Below, piece after piece: positions 25,051 through 37,316 of a stretch of 64,000 nt of DNA. Made by a program: the position numbers and the translations under genes. The stretch comes from Rhynochetos jubatus (taxonomy: Eukaryota; Chordata; Aves; Eurypygiformes; Rhynochetidae), in the NCBI GenBank assembly GCA_027574665.1, contig CM050659.1, positions 20,747,001-20,811,000 on the forward strand, in the 5' to 3' direction. The notes beneath the pieces were generated by a model, which saw only the letters and a list, made by a program, of their open reading frames with translations, had not been told where the DNA came from and did no database searches. Every line of letters begins with the position of its first letter. Position 1 is the stretch's first letter.

Positions 25051-25691
25051 ATCTGATGCCAGTCAAAGAGCACAGCACATTTTCTCTTCCACAGGTGTAC
25101 TGGGCTGGCATGGGGTAGACCATAAACAACAACCCATAGTGGATCTGGATCCCAGGGTTTATCTAAGAATCAGAGAGATGAGAGCTGTTGCCCTGGGTTA
25201 AAGATACAAGAATCTGAGAATACCTGGGGCCGTGCTGAGTAAGCAGCTACCCTCTTACAGCATCATGTGCTCAAACTGTAGCTTGTTCTAAGCAGAAAGG
25301 CTTTACCTGCTGTCAGCAATTATTCAAATGTTTTCATGTTTGTGGCCCTTACTGCAGCCCCTCTGTTCTCTGGCTGGCACACAGCAGAGTACCAAACTAG
25401 CTCCCAGGGCTATTGTCGCTGGGTGATGGGTAGCCACACTCACAGCTCCCTTGCTACCCTGATTTAGGAGATACAGCCAGATTAGGACACCATGTCTGGC
25501 CAATTGCCAGTCACCATGACAGATCAATACCTATCGGGTCAGTGTTGCTCGATGCGAATGACTCCTGTGACCTCATCTATTTGCAAACTGTTCTTCACCT
25601 GAGGTTTATAATTGTCCTGTTTTCCACTATTGTTATCGTTAGGAGATACCAACCCCTAAATAGGAACTTTTCTTTCAAGAGTTCAGCTTAC
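25051..25691. other. Slightly GC-richer unique DNA
   Basis: A GC-richer interval holding a 67-codon minus-strand frame (25324-25527). The frame has no recognised domain. The start TGTACTGGGCTGGCATGGGGTAGA near 25096 faintly resembles an avian LTR start, but the similarity does not continue, so no element is called. Confidence 0.4.
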
Positions 25692-25986
25692 TTCTCAGAG
25701 TTGTAACCTTTGATCATGCCATTACTCTCTAGGCACAAGGTTAAAGAGCTCAAGCACAGCTGAAATGAAGACTGATCTATTATAGAAAATCCTACTCCCC
25801 AGGCAGAAAGCTGGCCCTGCTTCAGGCACCCATGCAGCAAAAAACCTTGAGATAAGGTAGCCATCCGCTTTGACACACTCAAATTAACACTATTACAAAT
25901 GGGATAGTCCCCTCCAGAAGGATTAAACAGAAGCATATATTGTATACACCAGGTAATGACACCTTCATAATGACCCAATATTTTTG
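25692..25986 (-). other. Candidate minus-strand exon, weak
   Basis: A minus-strand open stretch of about 98 codons runs from a mediocre acceptor (CCACTGATTCCTCAG, poor pyrimidine tract) to a donor AGAA|GTAAGC (GTAAGC at 25686-25691). The peptide contains NLSVSKRMATLSQG and LCLESNGMIKGYNSE. The exit phase (2) does not match the entry phase of the candidate exon at 24422-24645 in its long frame, so the two would need an intervening exon. If joined directly, the downstream exon is read in another frame for about two dozen codons to a stop. No family is recognised, and a frame of this length could be chance. Confidence 0.12.
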
Positions 25987-28900
25987 CTGAGGAATCAGTG
26001 GGCCCTTATACTGAGCAACTCCACGCTCACATTCTTACATTTCCCACAGATATTGTATAGAAACTGTTCTATTGCTTTCCCAACCAACACTTTCCAAAAC
26101 ATCAAAATAACGCTGAGTGCAAACTAAGCTGAGGAAGCAAATATGGACCTAACTTCAGAAATAACAAAGTTGTGAAGTGATCATTAAAATGCTGGTGACA
26201 GGCATGCAAACAGACACACATCTGTTTTCTTGTATACCTTCTTTTTTTTTTTTCTTAAGCACAAATTATTTGCTTTCACTTTTAGGGGAAAAAATAATCA
26301 ATTTAAAAATGCGGTTTTAAGAACAGGCATGAAAAGATACTACTAGAGATGGTGACAGAAGTACGGATTAAGTTCTGTATTTTTAAAACAGTTTTGATAG
26401 CCACATTTATATCCAACCCATTATCTTAAAGGTCTGTGATAATTACAGCTTTGCCTGTAAGCTTGATGATGTCTCTGATAGGTTTTATGAGTCCAGAACC
26501 ACATTAATGTTTATTATATTGATTTTAGTCATATGGATGAATCCCAAATCAAAACTTAGGGCCACATTGCACTTTGTGTTTACAGACTAACATGACCTAA
26601 ACTCTCTAACACACATCTATACATGCTTAAAACAATAAAATCAGTAAGAGATAAAGCCAAATATAAAACAAAAGCTGAACGCACTTAAAAAAAGCATAGC
26701 TGTTTCTCTCACTGTTCCTGATGTGTATTTTTTCCATTTCAATGGAATTTTCTGTTCTCACCTGCTTAGGTGATAAAAATGAAGTGGTTTTTCACAGGCT
26801 CAACATCCTTCAGAGACACTTCAAGTGGTGTTTCTTATCCAATTCTCACTTTAACAAGCTGGACAGCTTTCTTCAAACAGCTTCAAGTTCAGTCAGTACC
26901 TAAAGCATACACCACACATCTGACCTTGCCCTCCTGAAGTAAATGGGAAGCTTGGTACTGACTTCAGCAGACCTCAGGTTTCAAACGCTGTTCTAGAGGT
27001 CAGGAAAGCTAAACCTGAACCTTGGATCGCCAAATCTAAATAAACTTGGGAAATGATCAGGTCCACTTGAGCACTTCCAATCTCGACTCTGGATCTAATA
27101 ATAAGAAAAATCATCCCTGCTCTGAGTACACATCAAGAAGTATGAACCAAGCTTTTTTTTGCAACTGATCCATTTCAATTGCAGGAGATAAGCTGCTAGA
27201 ACAGCAAAATACATTCATAAATGCCAACAAAGAACACACCCAACACGGAAAGAAACCATGACATTGATGTTACACTGCACCTTCCAGATTTCCATGCATT
27301 TAAATATACTCCCTTGCGGCTAGTTCCTTTGACAACCTCAACTTTTGAGAGCCAAATATGAGATAGATCAGCTCCAGGCTGAAACCAGATGCATTCAGGA
27401 GGTCACAATCTGGGTATCCCAAAAAGAGAGGCAACTCCAAATAACTTTTAGAAATGTACATCATTGTGCTTTAGATGAAGAACAGAAAGAGAAATTAATA
27501 CTGCAGAAATCTGTGTTAATTCTTTTATAAATGAGGTTCATTCAAGTGAGTTGAAAAAAACATTATCTGCCCTAAGGAAATGAATTTAGCACACTGGTCT
27601 TTTTCTGTCCAGAAGAACCCACTTGTTTGGGGTGCATTAGACACTGTGCCCTAGGTTATTATTGGTTTTTCAAAACAACCCTTAACTGTGTTTTTCTGAA
27701 ACCTGTGTCTCCTCAGATTGGGATTTCTCAGGGTGACACAGTACTGTGAGAGACATCATGTCTGATTACATCAGTCAAACTGCATTAAGCTGTGTCAGTA
27801 ATGACTGCCCAGGTGACTGATGTAACTGGGTGTGACACACCATCACGCTGTTCCCTCATCTGTGAAATATACGATGGGTTTGGGGGCAAGAAGAGGAAAA
27901 AGGAAAAGTCACAAAAATTTCATACTGATGGAAAATGAATGTAAAGAAACCTGTTCCTGTGCTCCTTTCACAACCATAACAGATTGAAAATCTTTTCCTA
28001 TGTTCTCTTCTTTAGTAATTTGGTTATATGTGAACGCAGCAGGTAAAACAAGTCTAACAGTTGAACACTTCTGGAAAATCATAAAAATTTGGTGGACCCT
28101 AAAGGCTTCTGTTTTATGATTAAGTATTTTAACATTATTAACATGTCCGTCACTAACAAATTCCTGACAACTCTTCCTGTGGCCATCTGATTCTTGTGGC
28201 ACTGGCTCAGGACTGTCAAAGGAGTTTACTTCCCTTGGTGACTGACAGGGAATTACGATCTGAGTGTGCCCAAGCTGCAGAGCAGGGGCCAGGAAAGCCT
28301 GCAGTAACAGACCTTTAAAAGCCTCAGTCTTTCAGTACGAATGCAGGCTCACAGATGAGATTTAATCTGTCTTCAGCAATGCCAGTATTACAAAAGCCAG
28401 CATATTACTTGCCCTGGATGCAGCCTCCCCCAATCCTCAAAAAACTAGGCAGTCATGAGAATCCAAAACAAATCAAACCCTGGAAAGCAGCTAGAACAGT
28501 AAGACTTTCATATGGTGCACAGCAGAAAAAAATCAGCCTCTTTCCAAGCAGATCACACTCTGAAATCACACACAAAACTAAGGCAAAATAGTAACAAGCA
28601 CATAAGGGCCATTTATCTTTTAAACTTCCTGCTATATTTTTTTTTTCTTTTCTTTTTTTCCTGGCCAGTTGGAGAATTCTCACAGCCAAATCCTCAGAAA
28701 AAGTGAGTTGTGTGTGAGCTGCCACACTGCGATTTCCAATGTAAAGCACTCAACTTGAATTGGCAGTGTCACATCTTGAGCAACAAGATGAATCAGTGGC
28801 ACTTCATCTTCCATCTTTGCCTCTCTGCTGAAATTACATGAGACATGTTTAAGTCCTTTGTACCACCAACACTAGAAACTGCAGATACCAGATGTATTGC

Positions 28901-29281
28901 ATAGGCTGACACTCACCTGATCATAACAATTAACTGCTGTCATACTTTTGTAGCAAAAGAAATCACACCTAATCAGCTGGCTATATTAAATGCAACTTTA
29001 CAGTAGTGAAGGTTCAGAGGAAGGTGGCAGCTGACAAAAGAACCCCAAGTATTACATATCAGTATGTATTCATTTTATACTGATCTAACTTTGCCTTCTA
29101 CTTTTTTGGGGTTATATTTTTTTAAAGTAATAAGACACAACAGAGCACCTCTGGGTTCGATACTACCTAGTGCAGGGCAAACAGAGTGCATCACTGGCAC
29201 ATAAATTAACTCCTATTACTTAAATCCATTACAAGTAGCAGAAATTATATCCCCATGTAATTCTGGGGGAATACAGGGGGG
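25987..29281. other. Unique DNA with pyrimidine tracts
   Basis: No supported gene. Contains T12 at 26242-26253 and a polypyrimidine run at 28637-28662 (T10 C T4 C T7 CC T). A consensus minus-strand donor, GATCAG|GTGAGTG, lies near 28910-28922 with about 22 open codons upstream, but no acceptor I trust. Overlapping plus frames at 28355-28706 are not supported. Confidence 0.45.
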
Positions 29282-29335
29282 TTTTCTTGTTTGGTTTGTT
29301 GGTTTTTTTCCCCCCTTTTTTTTTTTTTTTTTTTT
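29282..29335. repeat. Pyrimidine mirror repeat T7-C6-T20
   Basis: After a T/G-rich lead (TTTTCTTGTTTGGTTTGTTGG) come T7 (29303-29309), C6 (29310-29315) and T20 (29316-29335). T7-C6-T7 is a perfect mirror repeat of pure pyrimidine, the composition known to favour intramolecular triplex (H-DNA). Read on the minus strand it could also be a composite poly(A) tail of an old retrocopy. Exact run lengths may vary. Confidence 0.9.
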
Positions 29336-29439
29336 GAGTTCAGAGCATCATGACCTACCAAAACAACATAGCGCCCATGCAGCAGGGTAGAGGAAACACA
29401 CCTTGCAGGGGCTGGAGGAAGGCAAAGTCATGCATACAG
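29336..29439. other. Unique DNA, no feature
   Basis: Short spacer between the pyrimidine tract and the next patch; nothing recognised. Confidence 0.5.
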
Positions 29440-29740
29440 CAAACACAGAGAAATGCACGATGTTCAGAGCCATCATATTGATCCTTAGTAACCAATCCGA
29501 CAGCATGCTCTCTGTCAAGTGCTCAATCCTGTATTAGTTTTAGCAAATGGTCCAGCTGCAGGGTAGATTTGCCTGCCAGTAAACCCGTAAGCTGATACAG
29601 CAGTGCAATTTGCAGGGAGGGGGAGATGATTGGTTAAATTAAACAGATCTTTGCCTTATTTACAGCAAAGGAGCTGACAAGATTTCTGCCCTGTATACAA
29701 ATTGTGTTCAGGTCTTCAAGCCAGTTTTGTGATTCAGTAG
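29440..29740. other. Possible conserved non-coding patch
   Basis: About 300 bases free of repeats, with two CCAAT/ATTGG boxes (AACCAATCCG near 29488, GATTGGTTAAATTAAAC near 29628), TGCAATTTGCAGGGAGGGGGAGA, and balanced composition. No long open frame. It resembles a conserved enhancer or an upstream element. The conclusion is inferred from composition and motifs. Confidence 0.25.
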
Positions 29741-32700
29741 GAACTTAACCATATATAAGCAACATATTGAAAAAAACTTTTGAGTTTGCTTGCTGCAGAA
29801 ATAAAATAGACTGAAATATGGTTTTTATATATGCACAGAAATGAATCCACTTTAAAAACCTATTCATTTACATTAAAGCATTCACTTGTTAAACAAGTCT
29901 TCACATTCATACACACATAAACATCTACTCCAGCGTACACACACGAAGTATTTAAGTACCATGATCGCTCTGAGCTTCCACCACAAAGACTACTATACGG
30001 CAAGCAGAAGAAAAGTAATTGGCCAGGTAACGTTTAGAGTCACAAAGGTACATTTGAAGGTCCATCCCTGTCCTTAAACTCCATTTCTAAATGCATCCAA
30101 GTGTTCTGATAAAAATCAGCTCTCAATGTGAAATAGGAAGTGCATGCATTTTTGCTTCATTTCAGCCTTATCTCCAAAGGGCATCTACCCACACAAACAT
30201 TTTGCTTACTACAAAAAAGAGACCATATTTTCCATGATGCTGCCTCAGTAAACTGCGTGAGCCAAATTGATTTGTGTTTCCATTTTCCACCAAAAAAATT
30301 CTGAAGCCTAGAGCACTCTAGAAGAGAGCATGTATAAATTAACTGTCTTCAGAAGGAGATTATGCGAATATTGAAAGTGGGAACTCTGTATGCAAACTTT
30401 ACCAATAAAGAGCTGAAAAGAATGCAGATGATAAGCCTACAGGTGGAAATATAATTTACTACAAAAGACTTTGCATCTTTGCATGCAGAAAAGTTATTTT
30501 TGCCACTTCTCCAACTTACACTCAGCTGAATAGAAATGGAATTACTGCATATTGCTCACTGGACTTGTGGTAGTAAAGAAATTAGTGATATTTCTAATTT
30601 TAATTGGTCAAACTTTAATTCCAATATCTAATTCAAATTCTGCTTTCAAATTTTACAACCAGACCTGGATAAACAGAGTTTTAAAGTCTGTTTGAATATC
30701 TAGTTCCAGTGATGCTCATCAAACATCATTTCTAGGACACAGCAATTCTTGCTGCTTTCAAGAGCTCTTCCTGTCCAGAACAGTCACAAGGCTATACAAA
30801 ATACTGCCATGTACCAACACATCAGACAGCAATAGGGTCATGAAGTCAATAATATATTGGCTACATCATCTTATCCAGCATCATTCAGGATTGAGTCTAT
30901 GTTTGCCATGTTTTCAAAATACTTCTCCAGGATTTTAAAAGAAACAGCAAAGCTAAAAAGGAATGAAGAAAAGTCATCTTCAGATAAATGCAATAGAATA
31001 ATCTTGTCTTCCAGGGCCCTAAGCAAACACATAGGTTACTCTGGTATCCTTTGCTCAACAACCAGTTAAGGTTTGAAATAAGTTCCTGAGTAAGATAACA
31101 CCTTTCTCTTGGGAAACTAATCTGCAATCCAGACAGGGTGTATAGTCAAGCTAAGGCAGGATGAAACCAAGTAAATAAAGTTCTTTAGTTCACCCTAAGG
31201 TGCCCTGCTCCACCCAAAGGAATCTCACCCCATTTGATGCAGAAGCTGCTGTATCAGAGACCACATATACACACTACCAAACATAAACCCACAGCAATTC
31301 TTGGAGCAACAGAAGGAAGACACAAGACTCTGATTAACAGCCTCCTTTCTGTTGACGTGTTAGCTGAGCCAGCCACATTCTGTCCCAGGCACTCTCTGTT
31401 TCCCCACACTGAATTAGATTTCAAACACTTCCAGTAACAGGCAAGTAAGATATGCTGTTAAGACATTTCTATGAGCATCCCTAATTTGCTACGGACCTAG
31501 AGTGCTCTTGACCACATATAAAGCACCAAAGAAGCTATCAACCCTGTCCAGAGCACATGATGATCTGAAGAGAGCTTTAAACATGTTCAAGAGCAGACCA
31601 GAACTTACTCAGTAGAAAGGCACATATTGGAAAGCAAATGCTTTGCCAATACAGTGTATACTATAAATGAAACTGCGAAAAGCTAACCAGCCCAATGACA
31701 CCTTGATGCCCAACTACAAGCAATGAACACTGACACAGCTGAGATGTCTGCCTGGAAGCTATCTTCTAACCCAGATGACAGCAACAGAAAACAGTACATC
31801 CAAGAGCTTGGCATCTGAGTCTTGCTGCTGTCAGAGCAGAGTGGCCACAGGTGTTTCTTTCAACCACCAAATCCACTAGGGAGGGAGAAAGGCAAATGAG
31901 AGTATAATGCTACCAACAAAACAGGGAGTACAGGGCAGACATAAAAAACCCTTCAACTGCCAACACAGCAGAATAGATGTCTTCTGACTGCATTTGCATT
32001 GTGACACAGAAAAGAAACCAAATTGTAAACTTTATATATACATATACACATATGTATAGTCAGAGCAGTAAATGAGGAGAGAACACCCAGCAGTTTGCTT
32101 CTTTCCTCAGCGATTGCTCAGTGATCTGGAGATGTACCCACTTCTATCTATTTTCCCTCTTGCTCTGTTTAGGTCTTCCCTTTTCATCCCTGTGGTCAGC
32201 TGTCATTTCTCATTATATGAGCCATCCATGCAGGATGCTGCTTCTCTGAGTGTCACCTTACAACTGTACTCGTGTCCTCTATAGTGCTATGTAAATAGCT
32301 ACATGAAAACTAGTAATATGTGAAATGGCCAAGGAACTCACGGCAACTTTCTGTAGTTACAGAATTAGGCTAATGGGTCGTTTACAGGATTCATCGCAGA
32401 AGAAAGGTTTCTCTCAGCAGACCCAAGTAAAGTCATTCCCTCCCGTTTCCTTTCCTCCCTCCAAAATACACCTATGCATAAGGTAGAAAGCTTTAGCATC
32501 AGAATAATGGGAAAGCCGTTACAAAGGTGCAGTTCTGCAACACACAGAAATAAATCAGTCAGACTTGCTCTTGCAGTCAAAGGAAGACGCTGGTCTCAGC
32601 TGCCCTTCTATAAGCTGCTTACTCACTCCAGGAATGGAACCTGGCATTATCTGATCTCTGTGCATATTTTAATTCTCTCCCTCTAAAAATAGAAATCAAC

Positions 32701-33008
32701 AGAAGACAGCAATACAAGACAATATTCCTCATGAAAAATACCTTAATAGCAATAGAAAGCATGACTTCCATCTCATGGAAACTCAATTAAAAAAATTCCT
32801 TGATTTTCCTGCAACAGAGTAAATATAGAGTTTTAAAAATTTTATCAAATCGAAATATTTTGATAGCCAGCTTTTTTTCCCATTTGTTCCATTTATTTAT
32901 GAATATATGTGTAATACACCAATATTTACATAACACTAAAAAACTTGATTCCTTAATCCAAATGTTGAAACATTAGCTAAATCCCTTCCTGTTATTTCCT
33001 ATCCAGCT
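29741..33008. other. Unique AT-rich DNA, no gene seen
   Basis: No supported gene. Short frames at 30857-31069 (plus) and 30897-31127 (minus) overlap each other. Frames at 32072-32284 and 32474-32686 (plus) and 32365-32580 (minus) also lack support. A short TATATACATATACACATATG stretch at about 32033-32056 is a minor AT repeat. Confidence 0.5.
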
Positions 33009-33028
33009 TAAAACAAAAACAAACAAAC
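33009..33028. repeat. (AAAC)n-type A-rich tract
   Basis: AAACAAAAACAAACAAAC-type simple repeat on the plus strand, one of several similar tracts in the window. Confidence 0.8.
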
Positions 33029-33129
33029 GCCACCATGTTTGCCCCAAACAAAACATGCAAGAAATCAGTTCCTGTGGAACCACAATGATCAGATCATAGA
33101 TAGTCTTTTAGATCTATGAAACAGGACAT

Positions 33130-33168
33130 GCTTAAGTGCCATAGTTTTTAACTATGGCATGTTCAAGC
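33130..33168. repeat. Perfect 10-bp hairpin with outer arms
   Basis: TGCCATAGTT (33137-33146) and AACTATGGCA (33150-33159) are perfect reverse complements around a TTT loop. Outer GCTT (33130-33133) and AAGC (33165-33168) can pair again after a small internal loop. The total stem is shorter than a usual microRNA precursor and outer pairing does not continue. It may be a chance palindrome, a binding-site dyad or a remnant of a small DNA element. Confidence 0.8.
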
Positions 33169-34599
33169 CATTAAGGTGGACGATAGATCCATGCGAGCTC
33201 TTACAAGTGTAAAAGTAAAATATGGATTAATCTCATGCAGAGCTTTTAACAGTTTCATTAAAAAAAGACTAATTCCCTTCACAGCCTGTACATCACAACT
33301 GGTCTACATGTCCATTTATTCCAAAGCTTTTCCTTTAGTAATAGCACTTTGCAACTTAAAGTCTGGTGCCTAAACACCTTAATAATAAATTGACCATATC
33401 AATTTACATCACACAGCCTAGTTTCACTTTAGGGACAAACTATTTTTATGGTACTATTCTACATTTATTATTACATGGGCTTCTGAAAGTATGACAAACT
33501 GAGACTTGCAGTGTTACAGAAAACCATTTAGAGCTTTCAAAACAGAAGGGGAGAAAACCCCAACACAACGCAATGTTGTTGGCTCCATTAATGCCCATCT
33601 TGGGATAACAGACTGACTTTCATTAAAGCCACAAAAATGGTTATTACTACTTTCCCGTCTTCATTCTCCCACTGCCCCCTCAATGCCAAGTTCTCATTAC
33701 AGACTACAGCTTTTCCAGACCCGATGCCTGACAATGAAATGGAGAGACTAATAAAGAGTTGTGTCCAATCATCCTCCCAGTGCTAATTACGTTAGATATA
33801 ATTAACAACTTGCAAAGCCTCCTACTTTCAATGACTATGAAACAATGGATTAAATAGGGTATATTATTGAATTATCAAATTACATTACCAAACCTTTCCA
33901 AAACTATAATATATTCTGCCTTGTCCAACATCTTTTCAGTGAGAGAGAGAGATCTGAACTACATAGATATCAGGCTCTGCTGAAATCAGATGGGCAATTC
34001 AGAAAACTGGGGCATGCTGGAAAATATCAAGGTAGGGCTGTTGTAGGGAGGACATGACTCAAAATTAAGCATTTCCAAACATGTTACCATTATGCATGAC
34101 CATCTAAAAACGTAAATGGTAAAATACTGAGTTCCCTTTACAACCTATTAAATTCTGTCTTAGCGTGATGAATATTTGTTTTTCAGAACAAACCATGTAT
34201 GTTGGAAGGTAAATGCCAGGTGGTTTACTTTCCATCCCAATGGCACACAGTTCCATTAAAACGTACAAGTTTCTCGGCCTCATGGTGATGGGACCTCAAG
34301 CTGGCAATATCTTGAAATGAGGCTGTGCCAGTCTTTCTTGAGAGAGTGTCTACCACAACAAAGGAAATGGGGTATTTCTATTCTGTCACCCCTACCTCTA
34401 CCTTGCCTTTATCACAATGGGAAGGATTCTGTTGCCTATCACTGTTGAGAGGTGCCCTAGGGCATCTGAGACATCTGCATGGCATCAGCTATAAATGTTA
34501 TCCTAGGAGCTACTAGCTATACCAAGGAATGTAGGGATAGGGAAACAAATATCAAATCACCATTATCTAAACAAATGCCCTGACAAAGTAGGGTTTCTT
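33169..34599. other. Unique DNA, no gene seen
   Basis: No supported gene. A GAGAGAGA run lies at about 33942-33951. Around 33781-33805 there is a GCTAATTACG..ATATAATTAAC homeodomain-like cluster without further context. Confidence 0.5.
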
Positions 34600-34840
34600 G
34601 CAGAAAATGCATAATTTATGTGACTGACTTTTAATTGTATTTTAGAGATTGTTATGTTCATGAATAATAGCTAACCTAATCTGGATTTCTTATTATAAAT
34701 GTTTTAAAATGTGGCGATTTTCTAGGAAATGTACCTTCTGTTTCATGGAGCTAACTAGCTTAGATATAGCTCTATTAATTCATTAATATGTAACTAAGGC
34801 TTCAGTGAAACATTACCATGTTAATTAACTATTAAGTGCT
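34600..34840. other. Possible conserved non-coding patch
   Basis: Repeat-free AT-rich stretch with many homeodomain and POU-like words: CATAATTTATG, TTCATGAATAATAGC, AATTCATTAATATG, CATGTTAATTAACTATTAAG, and the AGCTAACTAGCTTAGATATAGC block. No coding potential. The dense, non-repetitive use of TAAT cores suggests a developmental enhancer, but AT-rich DNA yields such words by chance too. Confidence 0.22.
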
Positions 34841-36483
34841 TCAAGGTGCCAAGTCCCTTCAATGGAACTGTGCTCCTCAAATTTCAAAAGAGCAAAATAG
34901 CTTTGTTGCCTCCCTGAACATTCATATGGGAAGCCTTTCACAGAGTAACCACAAATTATGTCTCCAGAAAGACAAAATTATGCCAGCAAGAAGTCAGAAC
35001 ACACTAGTTTATAAGGATAAGAACCAAAAGTAACTAAATTTAAACCCAATTTAAAAAACGAGACAAAACAAAAAAAAACCCCACAAGACTTAAAATAAAG
35101 CTTGTTTGGAAATGTTACACTCTTGATCACAAGGACAAATAGTACAACCATGAATGATGTGATTTATAGGATACCTGACTGCTGCTACATGGCAACACGT
35201 GATGCCACACATTTCAAACCCACTGCTAAAACATTACGCAATTATCCGAGACACCAGTGTTTAATTCTTTTCTCTCCATTTGTTTTCATGATGGGACATA
35301 TATATCATAAAATATGAGGTGAAATTCACAACTGAGGTTAATACAGCTGTTCAGTTTTACACTTGCCTGACAGAAAGGTACATGTTTCAAATAAAGAATT
35401 ATGAAAGATTTAAATTGAACTGAATTGTAAACCCCTTAACTACCATATTGTAAATACTCATTATTTTTAAAAGCAGGAGCATTGTTGTAAGCTGTTGTAC
35501 AGGTGAGTAGTTCATGCAATTTAAAGATTACAATAACTGAGATACAGTCCCACCCATTAAAGTGGAATGTTGAACTATTAGCTTTTATAAAACCTGCTCT
35601 GTTTTGAAACACAAGTCATAAACCCACTACACTTAAAATAAAAATATTATGAATGTACATAGAGATAATTGTTTTCCTTTGGGTAACCTTTGGTAAGATT
35701 TAATCTAGTTAAGTGACACAGATGGGGTTTTTGTTCAGTCACGTGTAGGTAATTATTCTTCCACGGAACCGTATATTATAATGGATATCGCACAAGCCAC
35801 TCCTGAAGTTTACCCCTCCCTAAAACCTTTCAGTTGTATTTTCTGACACAAAATAACTTTAGGTAACATATTTCCTTGATGACCTGCACTCAATTAAGAT
35901 TATGTTATTAGATAGGATGGGTATCTCAACATTATACACAAACCAAATTATTAAGCAGCTTTACAGTGAAACTAACAGCAACTGCATGATTTTTTGATAT
36001 CACGGAATTTAATTAAATACCAATTATGGTCAGACACTGAATTTACTTGTGTTGGATGGGAGTTTTGTTACTTGAATTCAAAAAATCAGGAGAACATCTT
36101 GAATGCTATTTGACTCTTAAAATCTGTGTTCATTTAAAAGGCCATTTACTTCTGTGCTTAAGATTTTTAGGAATCTGAAAACGTGCCCAGTGTTCTGAAG
36201 CTGTAGATGAGCCTCTTCTAAACTTCAAGCCTGGGTAGCTGTTTTAGATTTTGTGTTAGCCTGCTGCATTAGCTGAAGATAAACAACTCTCTAGTCAGAC
36301 TTTGTCTTTATGAGCCATGACTAAACACTACGCTCAGTTTCAATTTAGCAGATGAAGGCCCTAAAAATGCATTTTTCAAATTAGTTTTTTCCTTGTTAGC
36401 TTTTTCATTTGTATTCTGCTGTGAGTGAAATTCATCAACTAAAAGACTTCTAAACTATGTAAGCCCAGGTAATGACGCACATA
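34841..36483. other. Unique AT-rich DNA, no gene seen
   Basis: No supported gene. An A-rich tract (CAAAACAAAAAAAAACCCC) lies at 35065-35082. The plus frames 34836-35033 and 35102-35317 are not supported. Confidence 0.5.
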
Positions 36484-36502
36484 GTGGTGGTGGTGGGGGG
36501 GG
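36484..36502. repeat. (GGT)n-G8 tract
   Basis: GTGGTGGTGGT followed by eight G. Four or more closely spaced G-runs on the plus strand give two-tetrad G-quadruplex potential. Short simple repeat in otherwise AT-rich DNA. Confidence 0.85.
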
Positions 36503-37079
36503 AAAGATGAAGTGTAGGCAAAAGCACAGAGCTACCACATAGTACCCGGGAGAGCGTTCAGGTGCTCTCCATGTTCAAGGACCTACTGAAATGTAGTGAG
36601 ACGTCAGTGTGACACAGTATGGTCAGATTGCAAAAGCTATTCCATTCTATTGTCAGAAACTGAGACCACTGAAATTATTAAACTGAAGAACAAAGGTTGC
36701 CATAAGGTTTGCTAGGTTAAAGATTAACCACCAGCTTCCAGCCTGCAAATTAAGAACATTTCATTAGGTAAAATCCAATTGCATCAGGGCTGTTCTCATT
36801 TGCTGTCTCTCTATGCCCATAGGTTTCACTACAAAACTTGAAATTAACTAAAGCTGCATCCACAATTGTTCTTGTTTGTTTGTTTGGCATCCACTATAAG
36901 CAACAAAATATTTAGTTTGAAACAACCCAAACCTGTGATGATTCAGTTTTTCTTCACACAAGAAAAAGGAGAAAATATTTATATTTGGTATGAAAAGTTC
37001 CACTTGATCAAATGTAAAATATAAGGACGGGTTTGAATGTAATCATCTGGATGAAGGAAACTGTCATAAACAATAACAT
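36503..37079. other. Unique DNA, no gene seen
   Basis: No feature recognised between the G tract and the CR1 copy. Confidence 0.5.
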
Positions 37080-37316
37080 AAAATGGTTTGGGATGGATGG
37101 GACCTTAAAGATCATCCAGTTCCAACCCCCCTGCCATGGGCAGGGACACCCTCCACTAGACCAGGTGGCTCCCAGCCTCATCCAGCCTGGCCTTGGACAC
37201 TCCCAGGGATGGGGCATCCACAGCTTCTTGAGGCAACCTGTGCCAGTGCCTCACCACCCTCTCCAGGAAGAACTTCTTCCTGATATCTATTCCAAATCTA
37301 CCTGCTTTCCTCATTT
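37080..37316 (-). mobile_element. CR1 LINE, 3' end fragment
   Basis: On the minus strand this is the 3' end of a bird CR1. From its 5' side it shows GATATCAGGAAGAAGTTCTT, then CACAGGTTGCC, GGATGCCCCATCCCTGG, AAGGCCAGGCTGGATGAGG, CACCTGGTCTAGTGGAGGG, TGTCCCTGCCCATGGCAGG and the ending GATGATCTTTAAGGTCCC..CCCAAACCATTT. All are in normal CR1 order and fairly well conserved, so this copy is younger than the one at 4.6 kb. The usual terminal ATTCTATG octamers beyond the CCCAAACC block appear decayed (TTATGTTATTG). It is truncated at the 5' end, as is usual. The long plus-strand open frame at 37033-37584 is antisense to this repeat and is not a gene. Confidence 0.95.

Noticed and set aside
25090-25300. 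Possible LTR start TGTACTGGGCTGGCATGGG
   Set aside because: Similarity to avian LTR starts ends after about 25 bases and nothing downstream agrees.
28900-28985. Consensus minus-strand donor CAG|GTGAGT with 22 open codons upstream
   Set aside because: No acceptable acceptor, no phase match to the other candidates and no recognised protein; kept only as a note.
29150-29170. GGTTCGA T-loop-like motif
   Set aside because: No acceptor stem, D-loop or anticodon arm can be folded around it, so it is not a tRNA.
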